Assembly (NCBI GenBank): GCA_029721435.1
Contig: CM056586.1
Coordinates: 70,271,679-70,335,678 of the forward strand
DNA from: Gymnothorax reevesii
Taxonomy: Eukaryota; Chordata; Actinopteri; Anguilliformes; Muraenidae
Reading direction: 5' to 3'
Length of the DNA: 64,000 bases
Below the pieces are notes generated by a model. The model had not been told where the DNA came from. It saw only the letters and a program-made list of their open reading frames with translations, and did not search any database. Below, in pieces: positions 46,880 to 59,299 of the stretch. How positions within the stretch are numbered: position 1 is the first letter of the stretch; every line of letters starts with the position of its first letter. The position numbers and the translations under genes are program-made.

Positions 46880-47330
46880 GGCATTAATTGTGGGCGGCGC
46901 CCGGACTCTATTTAAACCCAAGTTCCGCCTCGCCGCCTTTGCTAGAGTGTCAGGGTAACTATGCACTATAGCTGGTAAGGTCTCAAGCTAGAGAATTGTG
47001 TGAGGAATTAGTTGCAAAGAGGAAAGAGCTGGTTAGCAAGGGATTCTTTCTCTCTTTATTTCTCTCTTTCTATGCACCGTCTGGAGCCTTCTCTCGTTAT
47101 CTCGGTAGCTGAGATTTTCCCTTTATTTTGTTTCAGTCCTGCTCACTTTGTTTCCTTTTGTACCCGGACTAAGATGTTTGTCCGTTGGAAGCGCGAGTCT
47201 CTCTCTCTCTCTCTCTTTGTCAGTTTTTCTCTCTTATTTTGCTGGACTTCCTTTCGTTTCAGCTGCTGCTTTTGGCATCTCGAAACACCAGCCATCACAC
47301 TATACATCATGAGCTTCACAAAACTAGTAT
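46880..47330 (+). repeat. possible LTR promoter fragment
   Basis: gactctatttaaacccaagt (TATA-like) is followed by gttccgcctcgccgcctttg, several TTTC-rich stretches and a (TC)n tract at 47199-47217. It resembles the U3-R part of a retrotransposon LTR but has no partner. It may equally be unique DNA. Confidence 0.3.
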
Positions 47331-47369
47331 TTATGGTTGTGTTTCCAATGATTTGACAGCCTTTTGTGT

Positions 47370-47625
47370 CTGTTGGTGGGGGACTAAAAAGCGGTTTTGA
47401 AAGGCCACAGCAAGTAGTTTGGGAGATACTCTCTGGAAATGAGGTCATAATTTGCGCAAAGTGTCCTGCAGTGGCTGTCGGACAATTTTAATACTGGCCT
47501 TGGTTTCCTTGACCTGAACTTAGTAGTTTTTGATGCGAAATGTTTAAGACTGGATGATTTTAATAAAGTTGAAAATTGCACAACAAGGTCATTGGAAAAG
47601 TCAAAGGTCACAGACCACTAAAACT
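47370..47625 (+). repeat. dispersed repeat, second copy
   Basis: gtgggggactaaaaagcggt, tttgaaaggccacagcaagt and agtttgggagatactctctg match the copy at 9606. It continues with acaaggtcattggaaaagtc and aaaggtcacagacc. Confidence 0.65.
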
Positions 47626-47988
47626 TTCAAAAGGCAGAACTGGAGAATAAGGCAAAACTACACAAGCAATTTTGAAAGACAATTGTCAAAAGTGCCGGAG
47701 ATGCGCTTCATGCAACATAAATAGTGACGAAGGTCACCACTCAGAGGTCAGAGGTAACGGATATGGTATGGTGACAGACATGGAGCTTTGGTAGAGGTCA
47801 CGATGTCAGTGTTAAATAGCAAGGCTGCTGCATTTAGACGCAGAAATGAACTGAAACAGTTAGATGGCTCATGCTTGGGCCCATGCTGTAAGGGTACAGT
47901 GGCTTCATGATGCTGTGAGGGGGATTTCTCTGGAATGGATCGTATCCTTAGAAGGAGGGATACCTGTGCAGAAATATACACTGATCAG

Positions 47989-49100
47989 CCATAATATTCT
48001 GACCGCCTGCCTAATATTGTATAGATCCCCCTCTTGCGGCCGTGGCAGCCCTGACCCGTGGAGTGATTGATTCCACCAGATCTCTGAAGGTGTGCGGTGG
48101 CATTTGGCACCAAGACCTCAGCAGCAGATCCTTTAAGTCCAGTAAGCTGAGACGTGGGGCCTCCATGGGAAGGACTTGTTTGTCCAGCACATCCCACAGA
48201 TGCTCGACTGGATTGAGATCTGCAGAATTTGGAGGTCAAGCCAAGACCTTGAACTCACTGTTGTACCTGAACTATTTTTGCAGTGTGACAGGGTGCATTA
48301 TCCTGCTGAAAGAGGCCACTGCCATTAGGGATTACTGTTTCAATGAAGAGATGTACTTGGTTTGTAAAAAAAGTTTAGGTTGGCGGTAAATGTCAAAGTA
48401 ACAGCCACATGATTGGCCGAACCCAAGGTTTCCCAGCAGAACACTAACCAAAGCATCACACTACCTCCACCAGCTTGCCTTCTTCCCATAGTGCATCCTG
48501 TAAGTGATGCACACACACCTGGCCATCCACATGATGTAAAAAAAAAAAAAAAAAAATGTGATTCATCAGGCTGAGCCACCCTCTTCCATTGGTCTGTGGT
48601 CCAGTTCTGATGCTCATGTGCCGACTGTAGGTGCTTTCAGCGGTGTTCAGGGATCATCATGGGCACCCTGTCCAGTTTGCGGCTACACAGCCCCAAACAC
48701 AACAAAATATGATTCCCTGTGTGTTCTGACGCCTCTCTATCAGGGACAGCACGAGCTTTTTCAGCAGTTTGAGCTACAGTTGTTCTTCCGTTGGATCGGA
48801 CCACACAGGCCAGCCTTCACTCCCCACACACATCAGAGCCCAAGCCGCCCAAGAACCAGTTGCCAGTTCACCAGTTTTTCATACCGTGGACCACTTTTGT
48901 TAGATACTGACCACTGCAGACCAGGAACACCCCACAAGAGCGGCAGTTTTGGAGATGCTCTGACCCAGTCATCTAGCCATTACACAATTCTGTCCAGAAG
49001 GCAGTGGTCTCTTCCAAGAGCAGGATGTCCTCATCGACACGGCATGAGGTGTCATTGAATGATTTTATGAGAATGACAATGATCTGAATCATATGTTTTG
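47989..49100 (-). mobile_element. decayed Tc1-like element with one end lost
   Basis: Begins after TA with CACTGATCAGCCATAATATT, a very common fish Tc1 terminus. The interior, read on the minus strand, is a Tc1 transposase with frameshifts; plus-strand landmarks are gatgctcgactggattgaga, cattatcctgctgaaagagg and caccccacaagagcggcagt. A run of 20 A (48538-48557) interrupts it. The expected opposite inverted repeat after about 49050 is missing. The bases after 49130 look like a different repeat. Confidence 0.85.
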
Positions 49101-49894
49101 ACCCTCTCAGTCATAAGGTCTACAGGAGATTCAGGACCAACCTGATAGACAGAGCTCTCCACCAACACCATCACAGCAGCGGATAACACAGGAGTTCAAT
49201 CCCTCCAACAGAGACTATAGAATCTGTACCAAGGTACACTGTAGCAGCTCTTGTTGGCCCGACACCTCAACAAACAAAGACGCTTTATGTCAGTTATGCC
49301 TATAACTCTTTGAAATGATCCCTATTTGGTAAATTGCAAAAATTATCACTCATTTAACACAAATGTTAATTAGTTTTTCGTTTTAATGCCAAAATTAACA
49401 TTCATTGCAAACCCATGCTGAAGGAAAAAAGATGTAAAATACTTTATTATTAATTTTTAAATTAATTAATATTACAATAGTCTTTGGGCCCGTATTGCTT
49501 GCATTCAATGGCATTTTAAAAGTCTGTTTGAAGGAAGGATCTTTTTGAGGATACAGTTACGTGTAAATGGATGATGGATAAGAGATGTAAGCTGTATAAG
49601 TAACGTTAACCCCGGACAAGAATGTCCGCCGTCTGAACATAATCAAGACTCACAATTCCTTCAAAACACGGAAAGTTGCCGAGTATTTGAAAATCCATCA
49701 GCTGCAACAGCCTTCAAAACTTTTCCTTCAACAACCAAAAAAAAAAAAAAAAAGCCGTAATGCGACCATCGCTCACTTGGTTCGCGTGAACGGCCGAGGC
49801 GCGAGCGAGACGTGTTCGTCCCGCCAGTTGCGCGGGGCTCATTTTCGCAGTATTTCACGGCGAGCGCGCGTGGGGATAATGGAGCATTACTCAC
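49101..49894. other. atf2: flank 3' of the atf2 exon
   Basis: 49130-49290 (gatagacagagctctccacc, gtagcagctcttgttggccc) looks like dispersed repeat. 49780-49894, directly after the donor, is strongly CpG-rich (ggccgaggcgcgagcgagac), unusual for an internal intron start. Confidence 0.45.
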
Positions 49895-49998
49895 CGTGAT
49901 GGCCCGATCTCTTCTGCATGGCGGTTGCAGGACAATCTTTATGAGCCAGGAGACGCTGCTTCAGCTGCTCCTCTTCATTTCTCAGCAGGGTGACTTCG
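49895..49998 (-). CDS. atf2: atf2 exon: leucine zipper C-terminal half
   Basis: A 104-bp exon (1 + 34 codons + 1). It is entered by a pyrimidine-rich acceptor (ctcctctcccgcggag) and left by the donor gtgagt at 49889-49894. It encodes EVTLLRNEEEQLKQRLLAHK followed by DCPATAMQKRSGHH. Human ATF2 has EVTLLRNEVAQLKQLLLAHK then DCPVTAMQKKSGYH. ATF7 and CREB5 differ more in the TAMQK-SGYH part. ATF2 is a stress-activated nuclear bZIP factor that dimerises with JUN through this zipper. Synteny supports the call, because ATF2 lies directly upstream of CHN1 on the same strand in mammals. The preceding basic-region exon and the terminal exon were not found. Val-Ala to Glu-Glu and Leu to Arg in the zipper are odd: either a fish-specific change or relaxed selection. 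Confidence 0.85.
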
Positions 49999-50116
49999 CT
50001 CCGCGGGAGAGGAGACCGGAGACGGGACTGTCACACTCACTCGCGGGTCAAGCCGCTAACTTCTCTTTACAGGTTCGCGTTCGGCCTTGATGGTGCGCCC
50101 CGGCAGTCCCACCACC

Positions 50117-50705
50117 GGTGTCTTCCCAAACGCAGTCCTGGAGCACCCCTATGACTGCTGGTTTTGCTCCAGCCACAGATGTCATTGAAGTATTTCAATA
50201 AGCTATTAATTTGTCCTAATTAGGAGTATTTACTGTTCATAGCGGTTTTTTGCCCTAGTTCTTAAGCCCCATTTTGGCAGAAACACCCATGCGTGCCATG
50301 AAGAATTAAAGACCCTTGAGCATACTCTGTATTTTTCAATACAGAAAACAATGTCCTGTTACAGCATATTTAAACAGATCAAATTAAAAACTGAAAAAAA
50401 AATCACTGAGCTCCAAATCAGGTTATTGAATTCTGGTAACCACGAGTCCACAATTCCACCAATTAAGAACATACTGATTGTTGACTATGACGTGCTAATT
50501 ATTCCTCTTAGTATGCAGTTGTTTCTATCACGTGAATATTCATTCTTCATGGCATGAATATTTGTCAAATTAGGCTTAAGAGGAAAGACAACTGCTATAA
50601 TTAAGACAAATTAGCAGCTTGTTAAAATCCTATGATTGCAACTGTGGTTTGAACTAAAACCAGCATAAACAAGGTGACCCCGGGAACGAGTATGGGAACC
50701 ACTTT
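50117..50705. mobile_element. inverted-repeat element, non-autonomous
   Basis: About 100 bp at the left (cccaaacgcagtcctggagc … ctgctggttttgctccagcc … taatttgtcctaatta) recur inverted at the right (50595-50705), with several mismatches. The interior has no coding capacity. Ends are approximate. It lies in the presumed atf2 intron just upstream of the atf2 exon. Confidence 0.65.
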
Positions 50706-52155
50706 CAATGAGAATAGAGATTCTCACTTCAAAGGCTTCTGGTACCTGATTATTCTGAGCTGAACTGTGCATTCTGACGGTTTTTACTGTCATCACTCGA
50801 TGAACTCCAATTTATGTAGCAGCATCACCAGACGAAATGCAGCATGAAGCCCCGCCACGCGGTCAGTCTGATCAGAAGTGATCACAATGCATCTCTGTTG
50901 ATGAATTTGCATGCATCGAGGATTGACGGCATGTAATCTCCGGAATATGATGCCAAAACTGTTATCTCCTTTAAGGTCCTGCACATAAGACCCATTCCAG
51001 CACAAGCCCGGGCATATTTTTTGTATATTTTTCCAATGAAAAGCAGAAATAATGCCACACCTAAATATAAAAGGGCCAATGCACTTGGCCAGTGCAGTTT
51101 ACCACTGATGGCTACTCTGCAATGCTCCTGGAGATCCATACTGCTGAGTCCTTAAGGTGGTGTTCAATGTCATGTCTAAGGACAGTATAAAACCTCTCTC
51201 TCACTCACTCTCTGTCTCTCCCTTTGCAGAATTAAGTGAGACATTGTCAGAACATCATTACATGTCTCCAGCGATAAAACCATATTCATATTTTCACCTG
51301 TGGGGTGAGGGGACACATTCTTTTAGTAGCCTTGAAGGTATAATAGAGTAATAGATGCAGTTAGAATGAAGTACAACGCACTTCAATTATGTTGTCCCTG
51401 CGATATAATTATGGCCCTTTAATAGCTGTGGACTGGCAAATTTGTCAGGGTTGAGTCCCACGGACTGTCAGAGGAACTTTGTGGATTCTGCAAAGATTTA
51501 CACCCTACTGTCATTACAGGCCTCTGGGGAGTCAGGAATTCTGCATGCTGTTAGAGGTGGGGGTGGGGAGACGACGGCAGAGGAGGTGTGTTATTGTGAA
51601 GGTGACTTTAGCAGGATTTAGCGCAGCCAAGAGCCGCTGGAACATCCTGTGGCAGATTTAAGCACTCTCTGTTCTCTTTAAAGGACCACGGCAGCCTAAT
51701 CTATTAGTCTAAAAGCAGCCAATTTATCTGAATCCATCTGTTTAGGCTTCTCTTGGCACGGCCAGACGGTTCGTGAAATACATTTGAACACAGCTGGCGA
51801 AGCCGCTCTGCATTTCAACGCCACACCAAACTCACAGTCATCTCCCATGATGCACCTGCCCGGAATGCATTACACAACATCCTTGCCCGATATTCACCCA
51901 ACCAGAATATTCTGCAGATGCACCTGAAGCCAGAATCAACGAGTCTTTGACTGAATGCACTAAAGCCGCCGTAAAATCCAAGTTTGCCAGACAAATTGTC
52001 GCACAAATATACAAAGTAGGGCTGTTTGAAAACCTTTAATATCCTGATGTTTGTGTGTATCTTGCATACACAATGTTTTAGCTTGTATACAGTCCTGCAG
52101 ATCTTGTATTCACCCTTCCATTCCAGTACTTTGTACTTCTTACCACAGCCAAATA
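50706..52155. other. presumed atf2 intron, nothing recognised
   Basis: Balanced, repeat-poor DNA. No basic-region exon (ERNRAAASRCR type) was found on the minus strand. Confidence 0.4.
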
Positions 52156-53390
52156 CACTGCTGCGCCAAAAAAGTCCCACACTATAATATTTTGTTGGAC
52201 CGCCTTAAGGTTTTATCACAGTGCACATTAATCACGCCATTATTTTGACAATTTTAAGCAATGTTACAAGGTTTATTTTTGTCCAGACTTCAATTAATTT
52301 TTGGGCGAGATCTTGTATTGATGAGGGGAGAGCCGAGCCACTCTGTAAAGCCCTCTCCAGCAAATCCCGAAAAACTTTCAATTGGTTAAGGTCAGGACTT
52401 TGTAGTGGTCAATTCATGAGTAAAAATGATGCCTCGTGCTTGATGAACCACTCTTTCACAATTTGAGCCGCATGAATCTTAGCATTGCCATCCTGGAATA
52501 AGCATGTGCCATCAGAGATTTAAAAATCTATTGATGAGATGACCTGATCATTCAGTTGTTCAGGTAAACGGTTAGCTTCATTTTATTGGTGCATAATGAT
52601 GCTGAGTCCTGACCTGACCAATTAAAACAACCCCAGATCATAACACTGCCTCCAGAGGCCTGTACAGTGGGCCCTACGCATGACGGAAGCTTCGCTTCAT
52701 GGGCTTCCTTTCTTACACTGACACGCCCATCACTCTGGAACAGGGTTGATCCGGATTTATCCTACCATATGACCTTATTCCATGGCTCCACTGTCCAACC
52801 TTTATGCTACATAGCAAGTTGAAGTTGTTTTTTTCCTGATCAGCCTCACTAACAAGTAGCTTTATTTCGGCAACTCAGCTGTTTAGTCCCAATTCTTGAA
52901 GTTCTTGTCCCACTGTGTTTGAACAAATGCTCATACTTTCACTATTAAACACAGACATGAGTTCTGCTGTTAATGTTTTTTGATTAGACTTCCCCAAACA
53001 GTTTTGTGAACTCTGATTATGATCATTCAATTTTTTACAACCCATTTCTTCTGCAAAGTTGATGGTTCACCACTATTCTTCCAGGATTTAATAATGCACT
53101 GGACAGTTCTTACCTCAATTTCAGTGCTTTCAGTGATCTCCTCAGTCATTTTCTTTACTTGAAGCAGGCCAATAATATGCCCCTCTTGAAACACAATAAC
53201 ATCTTTTCCACAATTTCAACATGGTTGTTTAAGAAATGAGGAACTACTCAAGCTACTCAATGCATCAGTAAGGGTTAAAGAATTATTGCCAGCTGAAACA
53301 TTAATCACTGCAATAATGACTCAATCATTATGCTGTCAAGTATTTGCTCATTTAATTCCAAATGGAGACTTTTTTTTGGTTCAGGTAATG
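52156..53390 (-). mobile_element. decayed Tc1-like element
   Basis: Left end CACTGCTGCGCCAAAAAAGT after TA at 52154-52155. The right end is degenerate near TA 53391-53392. Minus-strand transposase DNA is recognisable (plus-strand landmarks caattggttaaggtcaggac, catcactctggaacagggtt) but broken by many stops. About 1.2 kb, the normal Tc1 length. It is in the presumed atf2 intron. Confidence 0.8.
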
Positions 53391-53611
53391 TATTGATGGA
53401 GTTGGTGAACATTGGTGGAAGGGTATTGCTATTTCTCCATAAAGAACAATTCAAGATCCCTCAGTCTGTGCTTAGTAACATCTCCCTTCAATTCGAAACA
53501 ACAAGTTTCTATCAGGGTTCAAGACCATAAAAGAGCAGTGTTTTGGCCAGTTCGAAACATCTTAGCTGATTCTGGGGTAAGATTAGGAACTTCGCTTTGC
53601 TGAATACATCA

Positions 53612-54135
53612 ATTTGCCATATATATTTGCCATATATATTGGCATCTCCAATCCCACCTGAATCTGGAATGCCCAATTCGAGATCTATGTACAAGACTTG
53701 CTCGTATGCAACCCCTTGTAGCCAACACGGGAGAGCAAAGACAGTTTACGGCTCTCCTCCGAAGCACCTGTCAGCCACGGCTTCTTTACACTGTTAGGGT
53801 TCTTAGAACCCTAGAATCTTCGCAAGTTCAGAATGAGGGCGGAGGATACTCGAACATGAGCAAGCTTAGAATCTCACTGACGACCGCCCGTCTGGCCAAC
53901 AGGAGGTGCTTGAGCAACGAACAAAGCAACTATTTTAGTGTCCCATCCTGGCAGTCCCTCCCAATTTGTTCCCTGCTGCATGAAAGCTAATTGTGCGCTG
54001 CTCTGCAAAAGCTGCTGAACACTGTTGGCTGGAACGACCGGAGATCGAACCCGCGCCGTCGTTGTCACTACTGGTACCACTACTGGTGGTAGTCCGCAAT
54101 GCTGCGCTTTAACTGAGTGAGCTAACCCGGCAGCG
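53612..54135 (-). repeat. tRNA-derived SINE, minus strand
   Basis: On the minus strand it starts gccgggttagctcactcagt (A-box) and has a good B-box (gggttcgatctcc). It shares the body (gctttgttcgttgctcaagc, ctgttggccagacgggcg) and the 3' end gggattggagatgcc with the copy at 8745-9193. The tail is AT repeats. Confidence 0.87.
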
Positions 54136-54774
54136 CTCTAAATATATGTTAATGTTCCAGTAGACAAAGCCCTCACCAAATTATCAGATGCTTTGACAAA
54201 GACATTATCTGCTGAAACGTTAACATCTTTTCAGGAATACGTCCTTAAATCTTTGGAATACAAGACAGTACTAGTCTAATTCAACTGGACACAGATAGCT
54301 GCACTGGCCTGCAGGGCTGCTGCAGGCAGGCCTTTTTAGACAAACTTGCCACCATGGCCACTTCTGTTCTGGTTAATTGCCCGTCTTGCAGGTGACATCT
54401 CTCATGAAAGAATGTGGGAGATGTCTTTGCTTTAACTGCATGGGATGTGCTTTCAGCAGCCTCGCAGTGACATCACATCCTCACATGTGTAATGAAACAA
54501 TTCAGAAAACACCGGCCTCGCAGTTAATAACATGCATTTATAATCTGCAAACCTGAAGTGTGTTTGCCATCAGAAACCCACAATGCTGGACCAAAAAAAG
54601 GGACTATTCAAACTGTTGCCAGCAACAAGTCCAAATGCCATGCACAGAGAGAGCTTGACTTTCTGTCAGTGCTCTTGGAAAGGGTAACTTGCGCTTCTGT
54701 CAGGGCACCATTAATGCTGAAAAGTACACTGAGATTTTGGAGTGACACAATATTTTGCCTTTAAGACAACATAT

Positions 54775-55560
54775 TTCCTGGGGATGCCCATGTATATCTC
54801 AATGAGAGAAGGATAACTTGTATTCTGCATACATTACAGAGGTGGGTCTGCGAAAGGAGAAGGCGCAGGTGCTGGATTGGTCTGCCTGCAGTCCAGACTT
54901 GTCCCCAATAGAAAGCGTGTGGCACATTTTGAAAGACAAAATGCAACAATGAAGACCCCTTCTCTGTCGTACACTTTAAGACTATTTTACAGGAAAAATG
55001 GGACAAAATTACCCATAAGACACTTCATGATGTCTCTCGTTCATAAATCATACTATAATTTGAGGAACGTTTGTCTGTCTGTCTGTCTGTCTGTTTGTTC
55101 CCCTACTCCTCCGAGGACCTCGGACGGATCTTCACCAAACTTGGTGGGTCTATGTAGGTTGTCCCTGGAATTGTCCTTAAGGGGTTAGTTTTTTGAAAGG
55201 TCAAGGTCACTGGGGTCAAAGGTCAATTTTTCGCATCTCCCATCTCCCTGGACAGATTTTCATGAAAGTTGGTACGTGGACGTAGGTTGTCACAAGAAAT
55301 GACTGAGAGAGGTCCGTTCCGTCAAAGGTCAAGGTCACGAGGGTCAAAGGTCACTGTATTCATGAAAGTTGGTATGAAATTATTCTCGCCACGGGTAATT
55401 CACTAGTGTTTGTAAAGAACAGTGAGAAGCAATAGCAACATTAAAAAGTGGTAAATACTTTACTGTCCCAAAATTAAAATGCATTTATTTTGTAAAGTCA
55501 AGAAAATTTACGTAGTAAAACATCAAATAATGTGATATTGTGTTGTTTTTAGCGTAATAG
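54775..55560 (+). mobile_element. Tc1 transposase 3' fragment, interrupted by a GTCT repeat
   Basis: The plus strand encodes QVLDWSACSPDLSPIESVWH followed by ILKDKMQQ and a stop, the catalytic-Glu region of a Tc1 transposase. The family's 3' non-coding end (aacagtgagaagcaatagca, tactttactgtcccaa) resumes at about 55412, after an inserted repeat at about 55068-55405. The 5' half of the element is missing. Confidence 0.8.
55068..55405 (+). repeat. dispersed GTCT-headed repeat with two TCAAGGTCA clusters
   Basis: (GTCT)n at 55072-55096, then cctccgaggacctcggacgg, ttcaccaaacttggtgggtc, and two clusters aaaggtcaaggtcact (about 55196) and aaaggtcaaggtcacg (about 55324). It is inserted in the Tc1 fragment 54775-55560. 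Confidence 0.75.
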
Positions 55561-56854
55561 TGGTCAAGCATAATTTACAAATCGCGGATTTCAGGTTCAA
55601 TTTAAATTTAACAGACCGACCCAACTTTTTCGAATTCGAGGTTGTACCTCAGCCATATCATCTCACTGGCCTGACTGAATTTCTGAATCATAGTTTGCTA
55701 AATTTGAGAAAGCGTGTGACCCGTACGCCACGCAGCTCTCTGGACTCACTTGCAATGTTGTCTCATAGCTTGACTCCGCAGACCAAAAGCCTTGGAATAG
55801 TTCCTCAGTTTTCGGTGAATGTGGGCATCTCATGAGCCCAGGAGCCTTCGCCTGTCCTGACAGCTCATTAAAAAGCCAGTTAAGGATGATGGCGAAGTAA
55901 TCGCGGATCATTACGGCCCACTATGCAGATCGGCCGGGTCCATTGTGCTGGGGCAGCAGCTACCATGCCAGGCTCGGCGCTGATTAATGTTTTCATACAT
56001 CCAACCCTTCCCTTCCCTGGCATTCAATTTTGCCACCAGTCATTACATCCTTCACACTTTACAGCTTTGTTTTTGATATGCCCGCCCTCCAAGCTCCTCA
56101 CCACAGCCCATTCCATCCCTAGTACCACGGCTTTAACCCTTCGCTCATGTGTGGGCTGCAGAAAGAAGGCCATTTGTATTTTAAGGCAATATATTCCAAC
56201 CTCCTTATGCCCATCCCCCTCGTGCCCCTTCTGTGTTATGTCTTTTCCCGAGCCTAATGGACAAAGATGACAGCACAAAAATAAACAGCACATCTCATTA
56301 AATTGTCTGGAACGCCAATGCAGCACAACCCGGCTCACACTTATCAACAGAGACAACGGTTACGTGAACTGTTTCGAACTTGTCAGTATTAGATCCTAAT
56401 TGCTTTCCGCGAAATGAAGGTTCAAAAAGACAAGTTTCCCTGGGAGATTTTTTAGGGCCATCCTGTGAGGCGGAGAGACGAGGCGAGCGGAGACGAGCGA
56501 GCGCACGGCTGACATCTGGTGATACGTCTTTATTGACAGCAAGGCGTCAATGTATGGGGCTGCCGCACCGCCGCTGTCACGCCGAAGCACTTCTTAATTG
56601 CCATTAATGACTTCATCACAGCGCACGGAAAAAACTGAAAAACAAAGACTTTTGCACCATACCCACTCAGTGCTAAAGTGTCGCTCTCTCGTCATTGTTA
56701 GGCGCAATCAGGGCCGGTACTAATGGGGTGAAAGGTGGTGACGATTCTTACTCGACAGCAGGAGCAGGGCCTTTCAGCAGAATTTTGAAAGACGAGGGGG
56801 TCAGTAATATTCTATCAACAGGGCCCAGAAGTCCTTGCAGTGTCACTGCCCATT
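55561..56854. other. presumed atf2 intron, repeat-poor
   Basis: 55850-56600 has features of conserved non-coding DNA (gctgattaatgttttcatac, gacagctcattaaaaagc, ttgccattaatgacttc). No exon seen. Confidence 0.4.
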
Positions 56855-57110
56855 ATACAACACGTCCTCATCCCGACTCGTCATACAGCGTTGCTATCTG
56901 ACTAAGCGTCGATATACGTCGAAAAGAGAGGCTTTTGGTGTCCTTAGTTTGAAGTTTAGGTTTAGGGTTTGGATTAAGGGCTTGTTGTTCGGGGGTAGGG
57001 TTCGTTTTAACTATGATGTCAAATAAGGATGCCTAAAGCCTCTCTTTTTGTCGTACATCATCGCTTAGTCGGGTAACGGAACAGTCTGACGAGTCGGGAT
57101 GAGACTGGGC
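56855..57110. mobile_element. palindromic MITE copy 1
   Basis: Arms of about 80 bp: left cctcatcccgactcgtcata … gtcgaaaagagaggctttt; right, inverted, ctcatcccgactcgtcagac … acaaaaagagaggctttagg. The centre is ggtttagggtttgg-rich. A second copy lies at 59300-59535. It has no coding capacity. Confidence 0.8.
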
Positions 57111-57546
57111 TCCACTATGAGGCCTCAGTAGGAGGCAGGAGGCCTTAACTGACCTTGGTTTTTGTTCATTTGAGAAGCCCAGGTCCTCAGCCTTTGCCTC
57201 CTTTACCTTCCCTTTCTACCGCCATTGCGCAGCAGCCATTCAGAGTCACTCCAGGAACTTGCACCTCTTCCACGGTCGCCACCTGGTGACCCCTGCCTCT
57301 AATGCTTTGGGTGAGGAAGGGCTGGAGAGGTCTGCTGCAGACAGGACTTCGAGGAGCCGTCAGGCACAGCCAATCACTGTTCACCTGAAACAACGTAGTA
57401 CAACAGAGACTGGCGTACTTACATCGTGTCGCTATTATGAACCTTATCAACACCTCTTGTATCTATCTCATCACATAATTAAATAGGATTATCTTTTGTG
57501 AGTGCAGACAAAAGACAGTCATGATTAAGACTCAATTTTATATTGA

Positions 57547-57715
57547 CGCTTCGAGCGCTAAATAAATTTTCATGGAATAAAAAATGTCATTATCCTGTGC
57601 AGTTGAAAACCAGGGGAACTCTTTTAAACAAGGCGCTACGTGATGGGTTTTCAACAGCTTTGAATTGATATCTTACACCATTGAGCAACAACAGCTGCAT
57701 TTATCGCTTTGGGGG
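57547..57715. mobile_element. TTAA MITE copy, internally deleted
   Basis: Left end CGCTTCGAGCGCTAAATAAA after TTGA (a mutated TTAA). Right end …gcatttatcgctttggg followed by TTAA at 57716-57719. The core retains aactcttttaaacaaggc and gatgggttttcaacagc. Confidence 0.82.
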
Positions 57716-57719
57716 TTAA

Positions 57720-59299
57720 AACTCAGTCATGTGCTTCCACTGTTAATTAAATTTTGAGGCCATTTTAATGGCGCAATCATACTTGGTTAAAAGAATTACC
57801 GAAATTACTAGTGTTAGCAGTGTATATTACCTTTCTGCTTCTTTCCAGGCAAGTACGTTTAGTTTCGTTTTACTTCTAAATAGAGTTCATGAGCTCACAA
57901 TAGCTTTGCGGGTGTCTTTTTTGATGTCTGGTGAGTATTATCCAAAATCAGGTTTGTAGTTTCAACATAACATAAAAGAACTGAAATGCTTGAATCTAAT
58001 CGGCGATGTTTCTACAAAACCATTAATAGCTAACACTGCCCAAAGTTATAACCCTTTCACGAGTCACCTCCCCGACCATCACCTAATTATCCTCTAGTTT
58101 ACTCATAGAAAATGAGCCGAGTCTGGCATGAAGTTGCTGTGAGAGAACGGACACAGCTTGAGACCTCAGCTACAATATACCTGTCCTGATCTGTCTCTCT
58201 TTGTCTCTCTGGTCGACTGCTATTTGGCTGCAGTGTATCCTGCAGGTAATATAATGATCCAAATACACATAAATGTTATCCTGAAATAAAGTTATGGACT
58301 TTTATGGATTTTTGAAATTACGAACCCATTAAAACACCTCAACTGTCAGACCCTGTGTTGGTAGCTTTAGTCTGTTTTGAAGAGGCAACATTACTTTCAC
58401 TGGTACCACTAATCTCTCTAATCTCACTAATCAAGGCTATGCACGGATGGTATTCAGACAAAAATGTGCATGTCCATTCCAAAATGTTGATTTGGCTGTT
58501 ATGTCATTTTATGGATTCAATCCAGGGAAGTATACTTTGTCTTTCATGATTGTATGTCTTACTACTGTACTGCCAAATACAAAGTTGAGGTTGTGATGAC
58601 AAATGCAGTTAAGTAGAAAGTTATGCTCCTGTTTTTGAATTTTTGCCAGATGGTTACCAGTCATTTTATCTGCTCCTAATGCGGCTCTAGTTGCAACTAT
58701 ACCGACACTTTGAATATGAGGGCACAAGGTCTCCACTTTGTTCCTTTTATTCTAGAACACAACTTCAGTTGGCTCAAAACAACGTTAGCCAGCTAGTAAA
58801 GACATGCATTGTGCCTGGCAAGCCATGGTAATGATTCAGTTTAGTTAAAACTCGAAAATTAATTTGCTTAATGTCATGCAGCACTGATTCTCGTATTTGA
58901 CACTTAAACCATCACCATGTTGTTATGAGGTTATGATTGCGCATTAATGAAAACTACACAACAAATTGATCCGTGCTATTCAGCAGCCCAACAAGCAGTC
59001 TGGTGCTGAGTCAATGTCTTCAAGAAAAATGTTCCAGGCCAGGGCTGATGTAGATATTTTTAGAGGTTGGTTTTTAAATCTGGCCTTGGATCAGAAGACC
59101 CGGCTCAAGCAGGGATGCGTTTCCCGAACGCACAGATGCTAACTTAAATAGTTGGAACCACTAACTTTGAATGGATGCAACAATGCTTTTGGGAAAAGCA
59201 CCTAAGAGCAGGCAAATTGAGTGTTTGTAAAAACATTTGGTCATGAAAACATGACTGCAGCCATGAGCAATAGCCAATTGACCTTCAGTGTGCTCTGAA
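57720..59299. other. presumed atf2 intron, nothing firm
   Basis: AT-rich. 58840-58990 has several homeodomain-type cores (aaaattaatttgcttaatg, gcgcattaatgaaaac). No repeats or exons recognised. Confidence 0.35.

Noticed and set aside
54050..54135. tRNA gene on the minus strand
   Set aside because: A- and B-boxes are present, but no cloverleaf closes and the sequence continues as a SINE with a second copy.
57181..57453. Minus-strand frame with EEVQVPGV and AKAEDL-like strings, considered as the atf2 bZIP exon
   Set aside because: The basic region (ERNRAAASRCR type) is absent and no acceptor/donor pair fits.
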